64,000 nucleotides of DNA from an uncultured Lachnospiraceae bacterium (GTDB taxonomy: Bacteria > Bacillota > Clostridia > Lachnospirales > Lachnospiraceae), in contig URRW01000010.1 in the NCBI GenBank assembly GCA_900550285.1, forward strand, positions 1 through 64,000, read 5' to 3'. Position numbers and translations under genes: made by a program. The notes below the pieces were generated by a model. It was not told the DNA's origin, ran no database searches, and was given only the letters and a program-made list of their open reading frames with translations. Shown piece after piece: positions 56,037-64,000 of the stretch (position 1 is its first letter; each line of letters starts with the position of its first letter).

Positions 56037-56135
56037 GCCTGTTATTTTTGTCTTTTCTTCTGCGCTGCGATGAATTATAATAAGGGTACAGGCTGTAAAA
56101 AACCTGATTTTAAGCAAAAGAAGGAGAATTTTCTT

Positions 56136-57281
56136 ATGGCAAACAGAATCATGTTAAACCAGACTTCTTATCACGGCGCGGGCGCGATCTCTGAGATCGC
56201 AAACGAGGCGAAGGCGCACGGCTTCCAGAAAGCCTTCGTATGCTCCGATCCCGACCTGATCAAATTCGGCGTTACCTCCAAAGTAACGGATATTCTTAAC
56301 AAAGAGGGACTGACCTACGAGATTTATTCCGACATCAAGGCAAATCCCACCATTGAAAACGTACAGAACGGCGTCGCTGCCTTCAAGGCTTCCGGCGCAG
56401 ATTATATCATCGCCATCGGCGGCGGCTCCTCCATGGATACCTCCAAGGCCATCGGCATCATCATCGCCAACCCGGAATTTGAGGATGTGAGAAGCTTAGA
56501 GGGCGTTGCCCCCACCAAAAAGCCCTGCGTCCCGATCATCGCAGTACCTACCACTGCCGGGACAGCCGCAGAGGTTACGATCAATTACGTGATCACAGAC
56601 GTAGAGCGCAAGCGTAAATTTGTCTGCGTCGATCCCCATGATATGCCGATCATCGCAGTTGTCGATCCCGATATGATGTCCTCCATGCCCAAGGGCCTGA
56701 CCGCTTCCACCGGCATGGACGCCCTGACCCACGCCATCGAGGGCTACACCACAAAGGGCGCATGGGAAATGACTGATATGTTCCACTTAAAGGCGATCGA
56801 GATCATCTCCAGATCCCTGCGCGGCGCAGTTGAAAACACAAAAGAGGGCCGCGAAGGCATGGCTTTGGGCCAGTACATCGCCGGAATGGGCTTTTCCAAC
56901 GTAGGGCTTGGCATCGCGCACTCCATGGCGCATACGCTCGGCGCAGTTTATGACACTCCTCACGGCGTTGCCTGCGCGATGATGCTTCCGATCGTTATGG
57001 AATACAACGCAGACTGCACCGGCGACAAATACCGCGAAATCGCCCGCGCAATGGGCGTGGAGGGCGTTGACTCCATGGATCAGGAAACCTACCGCAAGGC
57101 CGCTGTGGATGCTGTCCGCAAGCTTTCCGAAGATGTGGGCATCCCGTCCAAGCTGGCAGCCCTTAAGGAAGAGGATCTTCCTTTCCTTGCAGAATCCGCC
57201 CATGCCGACGCATGCGCGCCCGGCAACCCGAAGGATGCAAGCGTGGAAGACCTGACCGCACTGTTCAGAAAACTGATGTAA
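56136..57281 (+). CDS. fucO: lactaldehyde reductase / propanediol oxidoreductase (iron-containing ADH)
   Basis: A 381-residue group III metal-dependent alcohol dehydrogenase closely resembling FucO, which reduces L-lactaldehyde to 1,2-propanediol during fucose or rhamnose fermentation. Seen are ANRIMLNQTSYHGAGAI, the NAD motif AIGGGSSMDTSKAIG, and iron ligands in DALTHAIEG and GIAHSMAHTLGAVYDTPHG. AAGGAG precedes the ATG. No fucose catabolic genes are adjacent, so it could also serve general aldehyde reduction. Confidence 0.9.
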   Translation: MANRIMLNQTSYHGAGAISEIANEAKAHGFQKAFVCSDPDLIKFGVTSKVTDILNKEGLTYEIYSDIKANPTIENVQNGVAAFKASGADYIIAIGGGSSMDTSKAIGIIIANPEFEDVRSLEGVAPTKKPCVPIIAVPTTAGTAAEVTINYVITDVERKRKFVCVDPHDMPIIAVVDPDMMSSMPKGLTASTGMDALTHAIEGYTTKGAWEMTDMFHLKAIEIISRSLRGAVENTKEGREGMALGQYIAGMGFSNVGLGIAHSMAHTLGAVYDTPHGVACAMMLPIVMEYNADCTGDKYREIARAMGVEGVDSMDQETYRKAAVDAVRKLSEDVGIPSKLAALKEEDLPFLAESAHADACAPGNPKDASVEDLTALFRKLM

Positions 57282-57426
57282 AATTTCCAGAATTTAAAAA
57301 ATATTCAGAATTTTGTAACTGAATATTCATCCGGCGGAATATACAGGTAGAGACATTTTTCTGTATCATTCAAAGAACGCTCTCTGAAACGTTCGTTTCA
57401 ACCGGAACCTGTCCCTGTTCCCAAAG
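57282..57426 (+). other. structured 3' region of fucO
   Basis: Three hairpins occur in series before the terminator: CTGAATATTC/GAATATACAG (57319-57346, one mismatch), TGAAACG/CGTTTCA (57385-57400) and GTTCCC/GGGAAC (57417-57431). The last can compete with the terminator stem. No gene is evident; it may be a structured 3' UTR or small RNA. Confidence 0.45.
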
Positions 57427-57467
57427 GGAACCGTCAAAAGCCTTCTGCTTTTTGCGGTTCCTTTTTT
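57427..57467 (+). terminator. intrinsic terminator after fucO
   Basis: GGAACCG (57427-57433) pairs with CGGTTCC (57455-57461), with an inner AAAAGC/GCTTTT extension, followed by TTTTTT. Confidence 0.85.
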
Positions 57468-57503
57468 CTGCCCGTTAAAAAGGTGCGCGCAAGTGTGCAT
57501 AAT

Positions 57504-57551
57504 CGTATTTTTTCATAGGGCAGGAAAGGGACTTTCCTGCCCTATGAAAAA
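57504..57551 (-). terminator. intrinsic terminator after spoVG
   Basis: A perfect palindromic stem of 20 bp including CATAGGGCAGGAAAG and its complement (57509-57528 / 57532-57551) with a 3-base loop and T runs on both sides. It ends the glgC-glgD-spoVG unit and may also back up fucO termination. Confidence 0.88.
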
Positions 57552-57607
57552 CAGCCGCGTCCCGGTTTCCCGTTCTGCGACTATTTTCCCGTTTGCTATG
57601 CTGTCTA

Positions 57608-57874
57608 TCAGACCGGCTCTTCAAGAGCCGCGTTGTAAGCATCCAGAATGATCTCCTGTATTTTCTCCCGCGTATTCTGGCTGATCGGATGCGCGATGTC
57701 GCGGTACTCTCCGTCCGCGCTTCTCTTGCTCGGCATCGCGATGAACAAACCCTTGTCGCCCTCGATCACCTTTATATCGTGTACGACAAATTCATCGTCC
57801 AGCGTGATGGATACGATCGCCTTCATTTTGCCTTCTTTTGCAATTTTCCGAACTCTTACATCGGTGATATTCAT
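57608..57874 (-). CDS. spoVG: septation/stage V sporulation regulator SpoVG
   Basis: SpoVG (88 residues) is a small nucleic-acid-binding regulator linked to septation, capsule and sporulation. The sequence MNITDVRVRKIAKEGKMKAI, then the core GLFIAMPSKRSADGEYRDIA, is canonical. It starts 26 bases after the glgD stop with GGGGGAAGG before its ATG and no promoter evident between, so it is probably co-transcribed with glgCD. Confidence 0.96.
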   Translation of the reverse strand: MNITDVRVRKIAKEGKMKAIVSITLDDEFVVHDIKVIEGDKGLFIAMPSKRSADGEYRDIAHPISQNTREKIQEIILDAYNAALEEPV

Positions 57875-57900
57875 AAGTCCTTCCCCCTGTCCAGCGTATT

Positions 57901-59019
57901 TCAGATGATATATCTTTCATTTTTCTCTATTACGATCTTGACTTCATCTTCACCCCGGTAGAAGGAGTTTGCGCGGATCGTATCCCGGCTTTCCACGATA
58001 CAGTTCTCGATATGGGTGTTGTCGCCGATATATACGTCGTTTAAAATGATCGAATTCTTGATATAACAGTTGTTTCCGATGAAGGATTTCTTAAAGATCA
58101 CGGAATCCTCCACCGTGCCGTTTATGATACAGCCGCTGGAAATCAGGCTGTTCTCCACCTTTGCGCCCACATTGTATTTTGCGGGAGGAAGGTCGTCCAC
58201 CTTGGAATAAATATCCGGATACTGCTTGAAGAAATAATCCCGGATCTCAGGCTTTAAAAAGTCCATGTTCGCATCGAAATAATCTTCCACTGTGGCGATG
58301 TTTTTCCAGTAGTCCCTGATCTTATAGCCGTAAATGCGCTTCTGGTTTTTGTAGCGGATCAGGATGTCCTTTACCAGATCATACCGGTCCTCCATCGCGC
58401 ACCGCTCGATCATATCGATCAGAAGTCTTCTGCGGATCACATAAACGCCGCAGGAAATCGTGCTGGAACGCGCCACGACCGGCTTTTCCTCAAATTCCTC
58501 GATGCGGCTTTCCTCGTTCATCTTGATCGTTCCAAAGCGCTCCACATTGGAGCCTGCGGGCATATCCTTGCATACTACCGTGATGTCCGCCTTCTTTGAA
58601 ATATGATATTCCAGCACCTTATTGTAATCCATCTTATAAATACAGTCGCCGGAGGTAATTACCACATAAGGCTCGTGACTGTTTTTCAAAAAAGCCAGAT
58701 TCTGATAGATCGCGTCCGCCGTCCCTCTGTACCAGAAGCTGTTCTCAGCCGTCACGGTCGGCGTAAATACGAACAGCCCGCCCTGCTTACGTCCGAAATC
58801 CCACCATTTGGAAGAGCTTAAATGCTCGTTTAAGCTTCTCGCATTGTACTGGGTCAGCACGCCCACCTTCTGAATATGGGAATTGCTCATATTGCTCAGG
58901 GCAAAGTCAATGCTTCTGTAGCTTCCCGCCACCGGCATCGCGCTGATCGCCCGTTTTTCAGACAGCTCCTTCATCCGGCGGTTATTGCCGCCTGCTAAAA
59001 TAATACCGATCGCTCTCAC
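57901..59019 (-). CDS. glgD: glucose-1-phosphate adenylyltransferase regulatory subunit GlgD
   Basis: GlgD (372 residues) is the non-catalytic partner of GlgC in Firmicute ADP-glucose pyrophosphorylase. The nucleotidyl-transferase fold begins GIILAGGNNRRMKELSEKRA, lacking the standard catalytic GGxGxRL pattern of GlgC, and the C-terminal left-handed beta-helix (NSLISSGCIINGTVEDSVIF) is intact. It overlaps glgC by 4 bases, so the two are made together. Confidence 0.94.
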   Translation of the reverse strand: MRAIGIILAGGNNRRMKELSEKRAISAMPVAGSYRSIDFALSNMSNSHIQKVGVLTQYNARSLNEHLSSSKWWDFGRKQGGLFVFTPTVTAENSFWYRGTADAIYQNLAFLKNSHEPYVVITSGDCIYKMDYNKVLEYHISKKADITVVCKDMPAGSNVERFGTIKMNEESRIEEFEEKPVVARSSTISCGVYVIRRRLLIDMIERCAMEDRYDLVKDILIRYKNQKRIYGYKIRDYWKNIATVEDYFDANMDFLKPEIRDYFFKQYPDIYSKVDDLPPAKYNVGAKVENSLISSGCIINGTVEDSVIFKKSFIGNNCYIKNSIILNDVYIGDNTHIENCIVESRDTIRANSFYRGEDEVKIVIEKNERYII

Positions 59020-60290
59020 TGTTCGTCACCTGCCTTAATCAATGTTTTGCCGCTTCCAAGACTGCCGTCCGGATAATCCTCTGCCGCCGTGATGCCGGAT
59101 ACTACCGAGTTTTGTCCCACGGAAACATCCGGCGGGATCACGCTCTTTTCTCCGACGGTAACAAGACCGCTGTTATAAATATGGGGCGCCGTGTCGTTCT
59201 CTGCCGCTTCGCCGCCGCCCAGCTTTACCCTGTCCTTTACGACGACATTTTCCGCGATGATCGCCTTGTCCAGCTCGCAGCCTTCCCCGATCTCCGTATG
59301 GTTCATGATGATCGAATCCCTAACAACCGTATCCTTCCCGATCGTCACGCCGCAGCCGATCACAGAATTATAAACCTTTCCGTAGATCTCGGAACCCTCG
59401 CCCACGATGCTTCTCTCGATCACGCCGCCCTTTGCCACATACTGCGGAGGCAGGATCTCGCTCTTTGTGTAGATCTTCCAGTATTCCTCATAAAGATTGA
59501 ATTCCGGAACGATGTCGATCAGCTCCATATTGGCTTCCCAGTAGGAGCTTAATGTGCCGACGTCCTTCCAGTAGCCGTTGAATTCATAGGCGTACATCGG
59601 CGCGCCCTTTGCATGGCAGTGCGGAATGACATGCTTGCCGAAGTCTAAGTTCGGCTGATCCGCATTCTCGATCAGCGCCTGCTTTAACGTGCTCCAATTA
59701 AATATGTAAATGCCCATCGACGCTAAATTGCTGCGCGGATTGGCAGGCTTTTCCTCAAAATCCGTGATCTTCTTATTCTCGTCCGTGATCATGATCCCGA
59801 AGCGCTTCGCCTCCTCCATCGGAACAGGCATGACGGCGATGGTGCATTCCGAGCCGTTCTGCTTGTGGAAATCCAGCATCACCTCGTAATCCATCTTATA
59901 GATATGGTCGCCCGAAAGGATCAGGACATATTCCGGATTAAAGCTTTCCATATAATCAATGTTCTGATAGATCGCATTCGCGGTTCCTGTATACCATTCG
60001 CTGTTCTCGCTCTTCTCATACGGAGGCAGCACGGTCACGCCGCCGATATTCCTGTCCAGATCCCACGGAATACCGATGCCGATGTGGGTGTTGAGCCGAA
60101 GCGGCTGGTACTGCGTCAACACACCCACCGTATCGACGCCAGAATTGATGCAGTTGCTCAGCGGAAAATCGATAATTCGGTACTTCCCTCCAAAAGAAAC
60201 CGCAGGCTTCGCAACCTTGGACGTCAGCACGCCCAGCCGGCTTCCCTGTCCGCCCGCCAGCAACATGGCAATCATTTCCTTCTTAATCAT
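59016..60290 (-). CDS. glgC: glucose-1-phosphate adenylyltransferase catalytic subunit
   Basis: GlgC (424 residues) makes ADP-glucose, the first committed step of glycogen synthesis. The catalytic start is AMLLAGGQGSRLGVLTSKVA followed by KPAVSFGGKYRIIDFPLSNC, with the conserved WYTGTANAIYQN region and a C-terminal beta-helix. GAGG lies 7 bases before the ATG at 60290. It forms a coupled pair with glgD, which usually boosts activity; glycogen synthase is not in the window. Confidence 0.97.
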   Translation of the reverse strand: MIKKEMIAMLLAGGQGSRLGVLTSKVAKPAVSFGGKYRIIDFPLSNCINSGVDTVGVLTQYQPLRLNTHIGIGIPWDLDRNIGGVTVLPPYEKSENSEWYTGTANAIYQNIDYMESFNPEYVLILSGDHIYKMDYEVMLDFHKQNGSECTIAVMPVPMEEAKRFGIMITDENKKITDFEEKPANPRSNLASMGIYIFNWSTLKQALIENADQPNLDFGKHVIPHCHAKGAPMYAYEFNGYWKDVGTLSSYWEANMELIDIVPEFNLYEEYWKIYTKSEILPPQYVAKGGVIERSIVGEGSEIYGKVYNSVIGCGVTIGKDTVVRDSIIMNHTEIGEGCELDKAIIAENVVVKDRVKLGGGEAAENDTAPHIYNSGLVTVGEKSVIPPDVSVGQNSVVSGITAAEDYPDGSLGSGKTLIKAGDEQ

Positions 60291-60343
60291 GTCATCACCT
60301 CATTTTATTAGACTGCATAGCAGTGTGCTTTGCACGCAAGAAA

Positions 60344-60372
60344 AGTATAACACACCTTACGGTAAAAGTGAA
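60344..60372 (-). promoter_or_regulatory. promoter of glgC-glgD-spoVG
   Basis: Minus-strand TTCACT (60367-60372), 17 bases, TATACT (60344-60349). Confidence 0.65.
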
Positions 60373-60619
60373 TAATTTTTTGAAATAAAAACTTATGTGT
60401 TTGTGCATTTTCTTGTGTGAATTTGATAAAAAGCCCATCCTAAGCATTTTCTTTTTATTCATTTTCATCAATAAACTTTCATGATTTACAAGATTGAATT
60501 TTTCTATTTTTACCAAAAACCCGATCCTTCGACATTTTCCGGCACAAAAACCTTCCTTTTCCGGATAAAAAACCGGAAATCTGACCAAATCCCCTGCCGT
60601 ACGATTTTTTAACTTCCTA
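60373..60619. other. AT-rich intergenic region between glgC and murC
   Basis: No gene is evident. The only clear structure is a hairpin TTTCCGG/CCGGAAA (60558-60579) without a T run. The region is AT-rich compared with neighbouring genes. Confidence 0.5.
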
Positions 60620-60648
60620 TTGGTTTTTTTGCGTCAGTTGCGTATAAT
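60620..60648 (+). promoter_or_regulatory. promoter of murC
   Basis: TTGGTT (60620-60625), 17 bases, perfect TATAAT (60643-60648), about 85 bases upstream of murC. Confidence 0.72.
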
Positions 60649-60733
60649 GAAATAGTAGCTTTTTTATCCGTCGGCAAAAGCGCGTCCCGCGCCTTCCCTG
60701 CTGCCGGAAATAACAGACAGGAAGTGCATTTTC

Positions 60734-62119
60734 ATGTATCATGTAGATTTTAACCATCCCATCCACGTTTACTTTATCGGCATCGGCGGCATCAGCATGT
60801 CCGGCCTTGCCGAAATCCTTCTTTCGGAAGGCTTCCGGGTATCCGGCTCCGACTGGAACCGCTCTGCCCTTACAGACCTTCTGGAAAGCAGGGGCGCCTG
60901 CATCCATTACGGAAAGCCCCAGAAAGCGGAAAATATCACGCCGGACATCGATCTGATCGTCTATACCGCGGCGGTGCATAACGACAATCCGGAATTTGCC
61001 CGGGCAAAACAACTGAATATCCCGATGCTGACGCGGGCGGAATTTTTAGGCCAGCTTATGCGCAACTACGATACCCCCGTCGCAGTCAGCGGCACCCACG
61101 GCAAGACCACAACGACCTCGATGATCTCCGAAATCCTGCTTCAGGCAGACACGGATCCTACCCTTTCTGTGGGCGGCATCCTGAAAGCCATCAACGGCAA
61201 TATCCGCGTCGGGCATTCCGGGCTGTTTGTGACCGAGGCGTGCGAATATACCAACAGCTTTTTAAGCTTCTTTCCAAAAATCGGCATCATCTTAAATATT
61301 GAAGAGGACCATATGGATTTCTTCAAGGATCTGGACGACATCCGCTCCTCCTTCCACCGCTTTGCCAGCCTTCTGCCAGAGGACGGCGCGCTCATCATCA
61401 ACTCCGGGATCGAGCGCTGGGAAGAGATCACCGACGGGCTTTCCTGCCGCGTCATCACCTTCGGGCTGGATCCTTCTTCGGATTATTCTGCGGAGCAGAT
61501 TTCCTATGACGAACGGGCAAACGCTTCCTTTGTCTTAAAAAGCGCCGGCTTTGCAGACCGCAGCCTCTCCCTCGGCGTCCCCGGAGAGCACAACGTCTTA
61601 AACGCCCTTGCCGCTGTTGCCCTCGCCGATCTGCTCCACATCAGCTTTGACGACACCAGACGGGCGCTCCATGATTTCCACGGGACAAACCGCCGCTTTG
61701 AATATAAGGGGACGGTCAACGGCATTACAATTATCGACGATTATGCCCACCATCCCACGGAGATTTCCGCCACCCTGACCGCCGCGCGCAATTATCCCCA
61801 CAAAACGCTCTGGTGCGTGTTCCAGCCCCACACCTACACCCGCACCAAGGCGTTCCTTGAGGAGTTCGGCCATGCGCTCGCCCTCGCCGACAAGGTGATC
61901 CTCGCCGATATTTACGCCGCAAGAGAGACGGATACTTTGGGCATCAGCTCTGCAGATATTCAGACACTTGTGGAAAAAGAAGGCAAAGAGTGCTACTATT
62001 TCCACACTTTTGAGGAAATTGAGCAATTTATCTTAAAAAATTGTATCAACGGGGATCTGTTGATAACTATGGGCGCCGGAGATGTCGTAAATATCGGGGA
62101 AAACCTACTTGTCCACTAA
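60734..62119 (+). CDS. murC: UDP-N-acetylmuramate--L-alanine ligase
   Basis: MurC (461 residues) adds the first amino acid of the peptidoglycan stem. The N-terminal UDP-binding motif is FIGIGGISMSGLAEILLSEG, the ATP loop is VSGTHGKTTTTSMISEIL, and central-domain motifs such as EACEYTNSFLSF and DDYAHHPTEI follow. The start at 60734 has AGGAAG upstream. It is immediately followed by the DnaA-box-rich gap and dnaD. Confidence 0.97.
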   Translation: MYHVDFNHPIHVYFIGIGGISMSGLAEILLSEGFRVSGSDWNRSALTDLLESRGACIHYGKPQKAENITPDIDLIVYTAAVHNDNPEFARAKQLNIPMLTRAEFLGQLMRNYDTPVAVSGTHGKTTTTSMISEILLQADTDPTLSVGGILKAINGNIRVGHSGLFVTEACEYTNSFLSFFPKIGIILNIEEDHMDFFKDLDDIRSSFHRFASLLPEDGALIINSGIERWEEITDGLSCRVITFGLDPSSDYSAEQISYDERANASFVLKSAGFADRSLSLGVPGEHNVLNALAAVALADLLHISFDDTRRALHDFHGTNRRFEYKGTVNGITIIDDYAHHPTEISATLTAARNYPHKTLWCVFQPHTYTRTKAFLEEFGHALALADKVILADIYAARETDTLGISSADIQTLVEKEGKECYYFHTFEEIEQFILKNCINGDLLITMGAGDVVNIGENLLVH

Positions 62120-62254
62120 CTTATCCACATTATCCACATTCCGACCGTGGAAAACTTTCCCCGATTGGATGTGGATATTTTTTGTCGAAATTTGGCGGAT
62201 TTTATGCGGGTTCAAGCCGGTTTTACACAGTTTCCACATTTTCCACAATCCACA
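62108..62254. promoter_or_regulatory. cluster of DnaA boxes between murC and dnaD
   Basis: Two perfect DnaA boxes TTATCCACA stand head to tail at 62120-62128 and 62129-62137. A third full match to TTWTNCACA, TTTTCCACA, is at 62239-62247, preceded head to tail by GTTTCCACA (62230-62238, 8 of 9). Inverted near-matches are at 62145-62153 and 62170-62178 (8 of 9 each), and weaker ones at 62108-62116 and 62246-62254. This density is typical of a DnaA-binding locus. Confidence 0.75.
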
Positions 62255-62355
62255 GAACCTCTGCATTTGCGCGGCTCTGCGGAAAAATTACCTGTTTCCT
62301 TTTTCATGCCCCTGTGGTAGAATGATGCCACAATCAAGAAAAGCAGGGAAAACAG

Positions 62356-63504
62356 ATGGGCAATATTCTTTTATGCGGCGGGGCGGCGGACGCTACCGTC
62401 CTTTCTAACGTTTTTATCGATGAATATGTAAAGGACGCAAATGATGCACAGTTAAAGGTGTATCTTTTTCTTGTGCGCAAAATGCAGGCAGGCGAGCCTG
62501 TCAGCATTTCCGACATGGCTGACCGCTACAACCACACCGAGAAGGATATTCTGCGCGCCCTCTGCTACTGGGAAAAGCGCGGCGTCCTGGCGCTGACCCT
62601 TTCCCCGGAAAAGACGCTGACCCAGATACGGCTGCTCCCGCTTTCTGCGTCCGCCCATAACGGACAGTCGGCAGGCGCAGGCGCAGCTTCCCCGGAGGTG
62701 CTCATGGCGGCAGGCACAGGCGCGGCTTCCCCGGAGGTGCTCATGGCGGCAGGGCAGGCTGTTTCCGCAGGCGCTCCTACACCTGCCGGGCAGACGGCTT
62801 CCCCTCTGACGCTGTCCCACCAGACCGCTGCGCCTGCCCCCGCCTTTGAAAAGCCCGCCTACACGCTGGATGAACTCAAGACCTTCCAGCAGCAGGAAAA
62901 CACGGCGCAGCTTATTTTCATCGCGGAGCAGTACCTCGGGCGCACGTTAAGCCCTTCGGATATGAAGTCCATCCTCTTTTTTACCGACCGGCTTCATTTT
63001 TCCGACGACCTGATCGACTATCTGCTGCAGTACTGCGTGGAGCGCGGCAAGAAGGACTTCCGTTATATCGAAAAGGTCGCGATCGCCTGGGCGGAATCCG
63101 GTATCACGACCCCTGCCGAAGCGGAAGGGCACGTTTCCCGGTACGACAAAAATGTATACTCCATCATGAACGCCCTCGGAAAGACCAACGCCCCCGCCCG
63201 CAACGAGCTGGCTTATATCCAGCGCTGGACGCAGGACTTCGGGTTTTCGCTGGACATCATTCTGGAAGCCTGCGGCCGGACCGTGCTGGCGACCGACAGA
63301 CACCGCTTTTCCTATGCGGACAGCATCCTTTCCGCATGGCATAAGGCGGGCGTCCATCACCTCTCCGACATCGCGGGGCTTGATACCTCCTTCCAGAAGG
63401 AGCGTGCGGCGCGCCCTGCAAAGACAGGCTCGACCGCAGAATACAACCGTTTCATGCATTCCAGCTACGACTTTGACGCGCTGGAGGAAGCATTGCTCAA
63501 ATAA
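62356..63504 (+). CDS. dnaD: DnaD-domain replication protein
   Basis: A 382-residue DnaD-family primosome protein. The N-terminal winged-helix region (about 20-100, LKVYLFLVRKMQAGEPVSIS) and the C-terminal DnaB_2/DnaD domains (LTELKTFQQQ-like start, then DFRYIEKVAIAWAESGITT and a second YIQRWTQDFGFSLDIILEAC repeat) are separated by an Ala/Pro-rich linker of about 70 residues that includes a duplicated 13-residue unit. Two C-terminal DnaD-like repeats are visible. AGGGA lies upstream of the ATG at 62356. It is followed by a dnaC/dnaI-type loader gene, the usual pair for restart or initiation. Confidence 0.88.
   Translation: MGNILLCGGAADATVLSNVFIDEYVKDANDAQLKVYLFLVRKMQAGEPVSISDMADRYNHTEKDILRALCYWEKRGVLALTLSPEKTLTQIRLLPLSASAHNGQSAGAGAASPEVLMAAGTGAASPEVLMAAGQAVSAGAPTPAGQTASPLTLSHQTAAPAPAFEKPAYTLDELKTFQQQENTAQLIFIAEQYLGRTLSPSDMKSILFFTDRLHFSDDLIDYLLQYCVERGKKDFRYIEKVAIAWAESGITTPAEAEGHVSRYDKNVYSIMNALGKTNAPARNELAYIQRWTQDFGFSLDIILEACGRTVLATDRHRFSYADSILSAWHKAGVHHLSDIAGLDTSFQKERAARPAKTGSTAEYNRFMHSSYDFDALEEALLK
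62680..62757 (+). repeat. tandem 39-bp duplication in the dnaD linker
   Basis: Units 62680-62718 and 62719-62757 are nearly identical (they encode GAASPEVLMAAG followed by T or Q). The copy is in frame and lengthens the low-complexity linker without disturbing the domains. Confidence 0.85.
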
Positions 63505-63546
63505 CGGGGCGTCCCTGCCCTGTTCTCACAGACAAGGAGAATTGAC

Positions 63547-64000
63547 GTGGCTTTGACAGTTTCCCAGTACAATTCCATCATGAGACAATATGAAGAGCGC
63601 CAGATCAGCAACCGGCATCTGCTGGAAAAGCGGCTCCATCATATTTACGAGACGGTTCCCGGTTATCAGGCGCTGGATGAATCCGTCGCCTCCATTTCCG
63701 TCGCCCAGGGCAAAAAGATGCTTGCAGGCGATCAGGAAGCGCTTGCACAGCTGAAGCGGGAGCTTTCCGCACTGGCGGACAGACGCCGCGCCCTGCTTGT
63801 CCAAAACGGCTATCCGGAGGATTTCCTGAACCCTGTCTACGACTGCCCCGACTGCCATGACACCGGCTATATCGACGGGCAGAAATGCCACTGCTTCCGG
63901 CAGGCGGAAATCGCGCTTTTGTACGAGCAGTCCAACCTGAAACGGATGCTGGAAAAAGAAAACTTCAGCACGCTCTCCTACGCCTTTTTTCAGGGGGAGG
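63547..64000 (+). CDS. DnaC/DnaI-type helicase loader (N-terminal part, cut by window edge)
   Basis: The first 151 residues of an ATP-binding loader protein. The GTG at 63547 has AAGGAG just upstream. The region MALTVSQYNSIMRQYEERQI is followed by a cysteine-rich zinc motif (DCPDCHDTGYIDGQKCHCF), as in DnaI-like loaders that bind the DnaB-type helicase; the AAA+ ATPase domain lies beyond the edge. Placement after dnaD supports a role in helicase loading. Confidence 0.85.
   Translation, partial: MALTVSQYNSIMRQYEERQISNRHLLEKRLHHIYETVPGYQALDESVASISVAQGKKMLAGDQEALAQLKRELSALADRRRALLVQNGYPEDFLNPVYDCPDCHDTGYIDGQKCHCFRQAEIALLYEQSNLKRMLEKENFSTLSYAFFQGE

Noticed and set aside
55956..56117. N-terminal extension of the debranching enzyme
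   Set aside because: It has no ribosome binding site, overlaps the predicted promoter and reads as a non-conserved peptide.

Overview
The window reads as a chromosome segment from an anaerobic Firmicute of the class Clostridia, most likely a Lachnospiraceae-type gut bacterium; genus cannot be fixed from the sequence. The signs are a paired GlgC/GlgD glycogen system, SpoVG, DnaD with a DnaC/DnaI-type helicase loader, a zinc-type ribosomal protein L33, a T-box leader, a preQ1-I riboswitch, oxygen-sensitive class III ribonucleotide reductase (NrdDG), and an AtpZ/AtpI-led ATP synthase operon whose c subunit carries a complete sodium-binding signature. Most genes have moderate G+C; a few islands are clearly AT-rich.

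Layout. 1-1.65 kb: start of the S10 ribosomal operon (rpsJ-rplC-rplD, minus strand) with a long leader and a strong promoter. 1.7-9.8 kb: a two-subunit chromate-type transporter with a divergent LysR regulator, an rRNA-methyltransferase-like gene, a DUF2752 membrane protein, a Crp/Fnr regulator, nrdD-nrdG, and an HD-domain protein. 10-11.1 kb: an AT-rich two-gene cassette (ImmA/IrrE metalloprotease plus a two-TM protein). 11.3-30.5 kb: the core information-processing block on the minus strand: rpsL-rpsG-fusA-tuf, rpoB-rpoC, rplJ-rplL, rplK-rplA, rpmG-secE-nusG. It is interrupted by a ~300-bp long inverted repeat (rplL/rpoB gap) and by a capA-dehydrogenase pair (between rplA and rplJ). 30.5-36.6 kb: glf with an HTH gene, a preQ1-controlled queT, an exported 838-residue protein with a degenerate C39-like end, and a methyltransferase. 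36.6-44.3 kb: the complete ATP synthase operon plus a small uncharacterised gene. 44.4-46.2 kb: ddl and a frameshifted zinc phospholipase C-like gene. 46.6-53.8 kb: two branched-chain amino acid uptake systems side by side (livJHMGF and a T-box-Ile-controlled brnQ). 53.8-60.3 kb: glycogen metabolism (glgX-type debranching enzyme, glgC, glgD) with fucO and spoVG. 60.7-64 kb: murC, a cluster of DnaA boxes, dnaD and the start of a dnaC/dnaI-type loader gene.

Together the genes cover translation and transcription, energy coupling, amino-acid and queuosine-precursor uptake, glycogen storage and cell-wall synthesis. Highly expressed genes run leftwards, so the replication origin is expected to the right of the ribosomal block; the DnaA-box cluster near 62.1-62.25 kb is on that side. 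No tRNA, rRNA, CRISPR array or transposase gene was recognised.
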